64,000 nucleotides of DNA, from assembly GCA_025454925.1 (NCBI GenBank), contig JALONM010000007.1, positions 58,220-122,219 on the forward strand. Direction: 5' to 3'. Numbering within the stretch: the first letter of the stretch is position 1; each line of letters starts with the position of its first letter. The position numbers and the translations under genes were made by a program. Under the pieces are notes generated by a model. The model searched no databases. It saw only the letters and a program-made list of their open reading frames with translations, and was not told the DNA's origin. The stretch is from Cytophagaceae bacterium (GTDB taxonomy: Bacteria; Bacteroidota; Bacteroidia; Cytophagales; Cytophagaceae). Positions 26,618 to 37,200 of the stretch are shown here, piece after piece.

Positions 26618-28186
26618 CTAGTGCTGAATGTTGGTAGAGCTGGGGAAAACGATGGAGAATGTTGATCCTACTCCAAACTTACTATCGACAGCAATCGTTC
26701 CTCCAAGTTTTTCTACATTCATTTTCGTGATGTGGAGCCCTAAGCCGGTTCCACTGGTATTTGAATTTGCCCGGAAGAACATGTCGAATATTTTCGGAAC
26801 CTTTGATTCTTCAATACCAATACCGTTGTCTGCAATAATCAGACGGACCTCGTCTGAGGATTGTGTAACCGAAACCTTTACGGAACGCTGATCTTTCGTT
26901 CGATCCTGATATTTGATTGAATTTTCTACCAGATTCTGAATAATGGATAGCAAAACACGCTCATCGCTTTCGAACTGTATGGCTTCTTGTATCTGAGAGG
27001 AGATAGACATTCCTTTGGCTTCCGGCAAATAGCCCAATCGCTCAATGATGTCGTTGATCAACTCATCAAATCGAACCGTACGAATTTCAAGGGTATCGTT
27101 TTTGCTCATGCTGATGCGCAGCATATCTTCCACCAAACGAGTAAGCTTTTCAGCAGATTTTCCGATATGGGAAATAATTTCTTCGGGAGGAGACTCTTTG
27201 TCAATTTTTGCAAGCTCCGCCAATTTCACAATTGAGCGTAAAGGCCCTTTCAAATCGTGCGCTACGCGGTATACAAAGATATCCAGCTTTTCGTTTTGGG
27301 TAGTGATTAATTCCTTTTGATTCAGCAAATCTTTATTAATCACCTCGAGTGCCTTTTTCTGCTTTTTCATTTTAGCAGCAATCATATAAAACACCAGCGC
27401 TAATAATAGTAAACTCGATGAGATAATGGAGAAAATGACCAGGTTACGATTCATTTTCTTGGTAGCAATTTCCTTTTCCTTTTCGGCTTTGGCCAATTGC
27501 TCCTCTTTCTCCATAATCACACTTTTAAGAGCCGCAATTAACTCGGCCGTTTTCTGTTGTGATTTTTGAAAAGCCTGATTATTCTCGTTGATGGTGGCTT
27601 CCAGCGTTGCTATATAGCGCTCCAGTTCGGCACGTTGTTCCGGATTTAACTTTTCATTTTTTAATTTTTCCGAAATGCGAATGATTTCGGCTTGTATTTT
27701 CCTGTTGCTCTCCTCAATGCGCTTTCGTTCAATTTTTAAATCCTCTACGATGTGCGAAATCTCAGATTTATATAGCGCCATGTTATCTCCCGTATTCAAT
27801 ACAGAATCAACAACATCGGTAGGTTCGGGCACATCAGGAAGATCCAAATTCTCAACGATTTCCTTTTCTACCTGCACAATCATAGGGTCCCCTTTTTTGG
27901 CTACGATTTCCATGTAGTACGACTCATCGTCGAACGTATATTCGTGCAATTGAAATCCATCGGCTACTAAACGAATTTTGGGAACTCCTTTAAAATTGGA
28001 TTCGATAAGTACAGTAAATTCACCCTTTTTATTTGTCTTGGTAGTAAATCTATCTTCCACAACGATGGTAGCGCCGGGAATGATTTTACTATCGACCGTT
28101 TGTACAATTCCTCGCAGTGTATCTAAGCGTGCAAATGACGTCAGGTAGAATAAAAAAAATACTATGGAAAAATATCGCTTACTCAT
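26618..28186 (-). CDS. Sensor histidine kinase with extracytoplasmic carboxypeptidase-regulatory-like domain
   Basis: About 522 residues from Met at 28,186 (MSKRYFSIVFFLFYLTSFA, a signal peptide); the frame also opens at 28,246. After the signal peptide comes a single beta-sandwich of the carboxypeptidase-regulatory type (TLRGIVQTVDSKIIPGATIV, then TKTNKKGEFTV), then a long coiled coil (about 140-245), one transmembrane helix (about 252-272) and the kinase core. The phosphorylated histidine is His310 in VAHDLKGPLRS; the ATP-binding boxes are NLVENSIKYQD, DNGIGIEE, MFFRAN and GTGLGL. No receiver domain and no response regulator gene is adjacent. It lies between the giant type-B protein and its PorP/SprF partner, so it may sense assembly or load of that system (inference). 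Confidence 0.85.
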   Translation of the reverse strand: MSKRYFSIVFFLFYLTSFARLDTLRGIVQTVDSKIIPGATIVVEDRFTTKTNKKGEFTVLIESNFKGVPKIRLVADGFQLHEYTFDDESYYMEIVAKKGDPMIVQVEKEIVENLDLPDVPEPTDVVDSVLNTGDNMALYKSEISHIVEDLKIERKRIEESNRKIQAEIIRISEKLKNEKLNPEQRAELERYIATLEATINENNQAFQKSQQKTAELIAALKSVIMEKEEQLAKAEKEKEIATKKMNRNLVIFSIISSSLLLLALVFYMIAAKMKKQKKALEVINKDLLNQKELITTQNEKLDIFVYRVAHDLKGPLRSIVKLAELAKIDKESPPEEIISHIGKSAEKLTRLVEDMLRISMSKNDTLEIRTVRFDELINDIIERLGYLPEAKGMSISSQIQEAIQFESDERVLLSIIQNLVENSIKYQDRTKDQRSVKVSVTQSSDEVRLIIADNGIGIEESKVPKIFDMFFRANSNTSGTGLGLHITKMNVEKLGGTIAVDSKFGVGSTFSIVFPSSTNIQH

Positions 28187-28256
28187 GTATAGACTCGTCC
28201 ACCTTATCAAACGTAAATTATCCACAACGGTTTTAAATTTATACAAAAATGATGAA

Positions 28257-31200
28257 TTATCTTTTTAAAACTACGTATCCCGTTTTTTCTATTTTATCGT
28301 TCACTTCCAACACAAAGTAATACGTATCATCGGGTAGTTTACCTTTACGGCCTTCTCCAGACCATACTACCTGTTCGTTGTCATAGCCCTGTGCTTCGTA
28401 CACGAGATTTCCCCAGCGATCCAAAATTCTTACGGTATTGTCCGGAAAGAATTCAATATTCCGGATTACCCAGGCATCATTTACCCCATCCTGATTGGGA
28501 GAAAAGGAGGTATATACTTCCAAAGGACCGGGTTCTTTGGGCTTTTCTATTACTTCAAAATAGATTCGATGCGAAGCACAGTAAGGCATGCTTAAATCCG
28601 TAGCGCAAATTTGAAAGTCAATGCTATCCAATCCCAGGTAATTGGCCGGAGGGAAATAGGTAAACAAGCCTGTGGAGGCCAGTTGCATGGAACCTAAAGG
28701 GGTACTCCATAAGGTATCTTCATAAGCGGCAAGGGTGTAAGGATCCTGGAAGGAAACGGTACCTAGCAAGCTTACGGAAGCCTGGTATGGCAAATTTTTA
28801 TATACCTGAATGGTATCGGGCAATCTGAATTGCATAGGCCTGTATACCCTTACAGGAATGGAAAGGGTAGGATAATTGCCGCAATTGCTGGTAGCCAGCA
28901 CTACCCGGTACCAGGAAGAATCGCTTACATTGGTTAACTGGTGTGCGGAAGTGGTATTGCTAAGAATTGATGAATGGGCCTGGAAGTCATCCAATGACCA
29001 TTGCCACTCCGATATCGGGTCGGAATGCCCAGTAATAGCGAGCGTGGCACTGTTGTTTCCTTTCAATAAACGCAATTCAGAACTCAATGAATAGGCTGGT
29101 GCAGGATACACTTGCACTGTCACGGGCACTGTGTCGGCACAAGCATTCAGAGTGGTGCCCACCAGGTAATAGGTGCCGGAAGTTGCCACTGAAGCTGGAC
29201 TGGCCACAGGGACCGTAGCTCCGGCATCGGTAAAATACGAATAATTGAGCCCCGCATCGGAGCCAAGCACCCAGGCGGGATCCGTAAGATTCACCGTATA
29301 AGGAGCGCAGCGCGCAGATGGATTGGTAACGGCAATAACAGGAACAGGATCTACCTGCACGGTAATCGACTGCACGGCAGCACAAGCGATCGCATCTTCT
29401 CCTTTGATGTAGTAGGTGCCAGATACCGAGACGGCAGATGGATTGATCAAGGCGTTCTGAGCCGTTGCATCCTGCCAATAACTAATGGTGAGTCCAGGAT
29501 CACTGCCCGCGCGCCACAGCGGATCTGTGAGGTCTGTAGAAGATGGCGAACATACCGGATCCGGATTTGTAAGAACCAGATTGGGAATAGGATTCATGGA
29601 AATGGAAATTGGCAGGGATGTATCGGCCGGACAGCTTCCCAACCGAACAATGGCGCGCACTTGCTGGGCTTGTGTAACGGTTACCTGCAGAGAATCATTG
29701 CTATTGCCCAAATTGGTTACGGAAGCAAAATTGGTGGTGCTACTTTCCCATTTAAGCACATTACCTCGAAGGTTGGCTAAGTAGGCTGTAGCGGTACCAC
29801 CCTCGCACACGAGGGTGTCATTGCTCGCATTGCCCGCGTCACTCTCCACGGCATTCAATTGGAATGCGGATGAAGTATCCTTCAAGCAAATTCCATTCTG
29901 AGCAATAACGCGGTACCAGGCTGTGTCATTGAGATTGTTGACGGATAAGCTCGGGTTAGTGCCCGGAATGGTAGCGAAACTTAAGTTGTCGAAAGAACGT
30001 TGCCACGTGAATTGATCCGATCGATATCCATTCAGTGTAAGTGTTACTGAGCCCGCATTCCTGCAAACCACATTGGATCCGGTAAGTGCTCCTGAAATAG
30101 TAAGTGAATCAATGCTGACTACTATTACATTGCTGGTATCACTTCTTCCGCATGCATCGCTGATGTATTTGCGGTAACACGTGCGTTGAGAAATTGGTGC
30201 AGCAGGCTGGTAGGTATCGCTCTGAGCTCCGGCAATATCGGACCAAACTCCCGTACATTGGGCATCCTCCTGCCATTGTATGGTAGTAAAACATGGAGAA
30301 GCGGATTGATTAACAACCAGGCGGATGGGGTTGACAGAAGATTCGCGGGAATAAAACTGAATTACGTTAATCCCTATTCCTATCATTTCAAACGCAAAAG
30401 ATACATAACGCCTGTTGGCACTTAGGTTTGCATTCAAGTAATCACTCACTTCTAAAGACAAAATCCTTTCATCTTCATAAACGCGCACTGTATCGATGAG
30501 TGCAGACCTACCTGGACGGTTTGTAAAATTAACCGCCGATTCCGACCAGATGGTATCTGTCATTTCATATACTCCTAACAACTGATGTTTTTCATTACCA
30601 CCTGACGAAACCGCCTGGATGCGAATGAACGCCGACTCTACAGGCCCAGCAATGCCAGCCATGTCAAAAGTTACAAATGAATACCGATTGAGTGTGCCGG
30701 AAGTGGTTTTGCATCGAAGCAGAACATCCGATCCATAATTGGTAGTTTGATTCCCTTCAAATACAAAGGCGTCCTTATGCGCTGGAATTTCTTTGGTGGA
30801 ATAGAATGCATCCGGAATTCCACTTTCACAAAAAATCGTGTCTTTATTTACATCCCCCAATACCACTGGGGGTAAGGCGGTAACTACAGGAAGAATGAAA
30901 CATTGCAAGGTGGTTGGGCCGAAGCTTTCGCGAAGACGAACCTCTACTTGCGATGTGGAATTTAGAGCACCCGTCCAGGCATTGTAATTCGGTACCCCAA
31001 ATAATGTATCAACGAATACTTGCCTTCCGTCTATCCATAATTCAATCCTGTTATCATGTGCCGGAAAATCTATTCGATAGACGGAAGAGGTAAATCCTTG
31101 GCGCTTGAACCGGGTGGAGTGAAGGTCCGCTGGTACTACACAACCTGTATAACCTGAATAATCGGAAGGTGCTCCGAGACTGGAATAATAATCTGCAATA

Positions 31201-34200
31201 TTGAACGAAAGACTGTTGATTTCATAATAGCCGTAATAGGAATCAAAATTATACCCGCTGAACACGTAAGCATTCCAACGATTGGGTCCGAATACTGAAG
31301 TATCGCCGGGAGGAGAAGGCAACACCTCCACCAATACGGGCACACGCGCACTTACACAGCCTGCTGCATCGGTATTAGAGACATAAAAGTAAGTATCCGT
31401 TGCAACAAGTGGAGTGCTCAGTGAATCGTCTGAGCTAAGCAGAGTTCCGGCGGATGGTGCATCAAACCAGGAATAATTAACTCCTCCCTGAGCCACCAGA
31501 ATCACTGATGATGGCATACACAACGATCTTCCGGAAGCGGTAGGAACTGCTTGCACACTTACTGTAATTTGAATGGCTGCGGTAAACGTATCCTGGGCAC
31601 AGGCATCCATGGCCACTCTTCTGAACCAGGTGGTTTGAGCAAGAACGGGTGGGCGATAAAAGGTATCTATGGCCCCGGCAATATCGGTCCAGGTTCCTGA
31701 AGCAATAGAATCTTGCCACTGATAGTTTACACCCGAACATCCGGATGCCAATAGTGTATTGCGTAAGGTATCGGGTTGCTGACCCGGACATACCACTTGA
31801 TTCGCGCTGATGGTTCCAGGAAGCAAGGTAGGTGGTGTATCTGGACTGAGGGTGAAGATTAAATAATTAACGCCTCCTCTGTTTTTAAGTTGCACGTCTA
31901 CTTTAGAGGCCGGCCCCAAACGTCCTACCCACAAAGAAGGGTGTGAATCGCAACATCCATGGTGCCATAACACGGTATCGTTATCTATCCGAATAAGGAG
32001 ATCGTCATCATGACTCAGGACATCAAGCCGGTAAATGCCATCGGTAAAATTAGTCCTTCGAATTAGTTGCGAATTATACTGTTGATCTACATCACAACCC
32101 AGGTAGCCGGTAGCTGTAGAAGGCGATAGTGTAGAATTGTAGGAGTTGTTGGAATTGAAATTCAAATCCGCTTGCTGATAATATCCATGCAACGCATCAA
32201 AATTAAATCCTTCATAAACATAGGAAGTCCAGGTGCCATTTCCGTAGACGGCCGTATCGGCGGCCACCACCGGATTCACAAGCACAGAGGCAGAATCTTT
32301 ACAACCTGCGTTGTTTACCAACAGCTGATACGTGCTTGCCACCGGAGGACTGATTTTTACAGCAAAATCAGTAGGGGCACTCACGTTGGCCGTCGATGTC
32401 CATTGATACGAATATCCAAGAGGAGCTCCGGGAGCAAAAGTAGTTCCGTTGACAAGTGTTCCATTATTTGCCGACCGTGTATCAGTAATTGTGGTTCCAC
32501 TGATTTCATTACAATTCCAATAATGCATCAGACCAGCAGCCATGGGAGAAATAGCCACTGACATATTTGATATTATATCGGCCTGCGGTCTGGCAAAATT
32601 CCAGATCCTAACATCATCCAGTTTTCCCTGGAAGTAAGGATTGCCCCAAAAACTATTTCTGCCCAGATAATTCTGATTTCTTACCACATTTAATGGCGCT
32701 AACATAGGTCCTGAACTGCTCAATACTCCATTGATGTAAATACTTCCTATGGTGCCCGATTGAGTATAGGCCACGTGCATCCAATTATTCAAATATGGAT
32801 GAATAGCCTTTGATTGAAGTATGCTGGATTGAGCAAAGCCTTGATAAATTTTTACAGTAATTGCATTATCATAATCTTCGTTGACTGAAATTATCACGTT
32901 GTCGCCAGGGGATCCATTTCCAAAATCAAGCAACCGTTCTCGAATACTAAACCTGCTGGCATGCACCCAGGCTTCAAAGGTAAAATCTCCATTGAAATAT
33001 ACTCCAGGAACCATTTGCACATAATCGTCGATCCCATCGAATTGAATCCCATTGGAAGTTCCATCGACGTTGGGCACAATTAAATCGGTAGAGCAATACG
33101 TTGGCTTGTCAAACGAAACATCGGGTGCTTTACCGGATACAATCAACTTTACCAGCGAAGAAGGACCTTCGCAAGTACCGTTGTATACCACCAGATAAAT
33201 ACTGTCAGAAACTGTGGCCAGGGGTGTGAAAGGATTTCCACTATACAACAGGGTGCCTGCACTGGGAGCGTCGTACCAACGGTAGGTACCTGGTGCTCCA
33301 GAAGCGGTAAAAGAAGCGGTGTATCCGCCGCAAATAGTTACATCAGCGGCTGTTGCGGTGCCCGGATTGTCAACCAGCACGGCTACTACATTTGAGGCAG
33401 CCGTTTGCCCAACCTGATCGGTGGCCACCCTCCGGTAATACGTAGTCTGAGTTAATACTGGTGGGGCATAGGTTAAGCCAATGGCGCCTGCAATACTATT
33501 CCAGGACATTCCCGGCAGAGAATCCTGCCACTGATAGGAAATGGTGCCACAGCCATCAGGCAGCGATAGACTGGTAAAGGCAGCAGGTAAGGTATTGTAG
33601 CAAATGGTTTGATTTCCAGTGATAGCTCCTCCTGTGAAATCTATTTTATTGAAAACGAAGTGCCAATATCCAGCCAAAAAGTAATCGTACATTTTACATT
33701 CTACTTCCGAGGTGGCCGTCAGGCAGCCCGTCCAGGCACCCATGTGGGCATCGCAACATCCTTCGTGTTTAAATACTTCTACTCCGTCTACACTCAGAAA
33801 AACATGATCGTCGTGCGCCAAAATATCTATGGAATATTTTCCAGGTACAAACCCTGTTCGACGTGCTTTGATACCGAAATCTTCTTTGGTTTGACAGCCC
33901 TGATAACCAGTAGCCACGCTTGGGGTAGTGTAGATGGGGAAAATCGTATCGGTATTAAAAGATAATGCGGATCGGGTAAAATAACCGTTATAGGTTTCAA
34001 AATTTCTATTAAAGCAGTAGAAATTCCAGGTACCATTTCCATATACAGAAGTATCACCGGGCACGGCGTTTACAGAAACGGTAGAAGAATCTTTGCAGCC
34101 TGCCGCACTTTCTACCACCACTTTATAGGTTTGGGAAAGTTGCGTATGCGGATAGGTAATCCAATCGCTGGCACTGGAAAGCGTAGCCGAAGGGGACCAT

Positions 34201-37200
34201 GTATAGGTGAATCCTGTTGGTGCAGAAGTTTGATTCCAGCTCACTCCGTTTAGGCTCATTACTTCAGATGCCACCAGATCACTGGTGCTTACTCCTGTGC
34301 CTTCGTTCATGGTAAAGTTGTACACCAAGCCTGGCGCTGTTGACAGGTTTTGGTTCATGGCAGCTCGCAATTGAGCGGTAGTTCGACTATAATTCCATAT
34401 GCGGAATTGATCGATCAGCACATCGCTATGATCGTTGTTCCAACTGGAGCGCCCGATGTAATTCTGTGTGCGTGGAACATTGGTGGGCAGTGCGATATAA
34501 TCTTCGGCTACTTTTTTACCATTCAAATAAATTCTACCGGTATCGGCGCGCAATACAAAGGCTACGTGTGTCCATTGATTCAAAGGAATGGTGTCGAATT
34601 TTGCCGGAAGGTGATGTTGAAAACCATTGTATATCATGGCCTGAGGTCTCCCGCTCGTACCTTGGCTCAAATTTAAAATGATATTGTCTGCATCGGTTCC
34701 ATTTCCGAAGTCATACAAGGCGGACCAGGATTGATAGGATTTCATTTTCACCCAGGCTTCGATGGTAAAGTCGCCAGCGTTGATGAGGTTAGGATTGGAA
34801 ATTGTAGCATAATCGGCAACGCCATCAAAATCGAGCGCATAATCCGCACCAGAAACCTCTGCACGCAAGCCTTCGGTGATGCATTCCGAAGGAATGCTAA
34901 CCACGGGCTTAGGATTAATGGTTACCGTTATAGGAGTACGGGACGTGCTTTCACATGACCCAACCCTTGAAGTGACGTAAAAAGTGGTGGTGCTGGCAAG
35001 TGCCGGATTGGAATATACAGAGCCTGTAAACAAAGCGGTGCCTCCGGTCGGTGTTGTATACCAATCGAAAAACGGTTCTGTTCCAGAAGCGGTTAGTGAA
35101 ATTGCCGATGTACCACAAAAAGCAGTTGCACCACTCAGTGAAGGTGCCAGTGGGTTCTGAAATGTCGCTTCCAATACATTCGAATAACCTACCCTGTAAC
35201 AATCGTCTATCACCTTTCTCCGGTACCAGGTTGTTTGAGAAATTACTCCAGGATTGAAGGTAGCAAGTGTAGCGCCCGCAATGTCTGTCCAATTGCCGCC
35301 AGCAACGGAATCCTGCCATTGATACGCATCGATAAAACAGCCACTGGCAGGGGCCAGGGATGTAAAAGGAGCTGGATCATTTGCATGACACAATACCTGA
35401 GAGGTTGCGACGCTTCCAGCACTAAAGGCAGGAGCGGAAACGGGATTAAAATTAACAACCAATTCCCCCGCCTGGAAAAAGTCTATCATGGAGATGTTTA
35501 CTCTTCGCGTCGCATTCAAAGTCCCTATCCACACCGAACGGTTTGTATTGTAAACCGTAAAAGCTTTGTATTTCAGTGTATCGTCTACCAGCACGAATAT
35601 TGAATCATCGTTTGTATTAACCTGAATTTCATAAATCCCAGGTGTAAAATTGGTTCTTTTAGCCGATAACGAAAAGTTATTGGTATCGATCGTACAACCC
35701 TGATAGGTGGCCGCGGTGGAAGGACTCAAGCTTCTGTTCCAATCGTTTTTAGTATCGATGTTGAGTGGATTGGAAGTATAGTAACCCGCGTAGGAAGTTT
35801 GATTCCAAACTTTATAACCATACACATTCCAGATGCCATTCCCGTACACGGATGGATCGCCCGGTGCTACTACATTGGTGGTAATGGCTGCGTTGTTAGA
35901 ACATCCTGGCAGGTAGGTAGCAGTAACGGTATACGTAGTATTGATGGTGGGTGAGGCTAATACTGTTCTGGTATTGGTAGTAGCTAAACCAGAAACCGGA
36001 GTCCAATTGTAAGTGACATCCACAGGGGCTCCATTGCCTATCCAAAGGGCACCGTTCCAAAGTATCGTATTGGTTGCAAACACATCATCGTCTGTTACCG
36101 CGCCTGTGCCTTCTTCCATGCGCAAGTATGAAATAATGGCAGGATTTCCAAATGCCACCGAGGATGAAAAATTTGCCCGAATTTGTGAGCCAGTGCGTGG
36201 TGTATTCCATATTCTCACTTCGTCGATATCAATTTGTGCATAGGGATGACCGCCTGTATTGCTCCTTCCAAAATAGTTCAAGGTCGATACTACGTTTTGT
36301 CCGGGGAATAGCAATCCGGAAACAATGGAATCTCCATTAATAAAAATGGTACCGGTAGAATCTTTTATTCTGCAAGCGATGTGATTCCAGTTATTCAGTG
36401 TGAGAGGGGTATAACTAATGGGGACTTGCAAAATTCTAGGCGTTGCACCTTTATAGGTAATAAACCGGAGACGTCCACCCGCACCGCCAGTAAGATCAAT
36501 AATCACATTGTCAGATGCCGCTGCGTTTCCAAAATCTAACAAACGTTGATTGGCCGTTAGTGATTTTAAATTTACCCAAGCTTCTATGGTGTAGTCGGCA
36601 TTAAAATATACCCCAGAGGGCGCTGCCAGATAATCATCGGTACCATCCAATCGAATGGCATTGCCAATACCGCTGGTAAGAGCCGTTAGAACTGTATTGC
36701 CGCAGGAAAATGTACTGGAAACATTGGTGGTAAGTGTAGGTTTCGTACGCACGTTCACTGGAACCGCTGTTCTGGTGAGGCTTTCACACGATCCGCTGAA
36801 GGATGAAACATAGTACGTAGTGGAAGAACTTAGTATTGGTGTGGTAAAACTGGCACCTGTGCCCAGGGGCACACCACCGGAAGAAGAGGTATACCAGTTG
36901 TAATCGTTCGGGGATCCGGAGGCCGTGAGGGTGGCACTTGTATTTTCACAAATGGAAACTGGAGAAGCCACCGGTGCGGCTGGCGCACTGATTACCGTTA
37001 CTGCTACTGGGGAAGAAATTAAACCGCTTACCGTAACGGTATAATTACCCGATGCGGAAACAGTAATGGATTGTGTGGTGGCTCCTGTTGACCACAAATA
37101 GTTGGGGCCGGCTGAGGAAGTGAGCAATACCGTATTCCCGGTGCAAAAGGTGGTTGGTCCTCCGGGAGTAATCGTAGGCCCTGTTTCCACACAATGCGTA

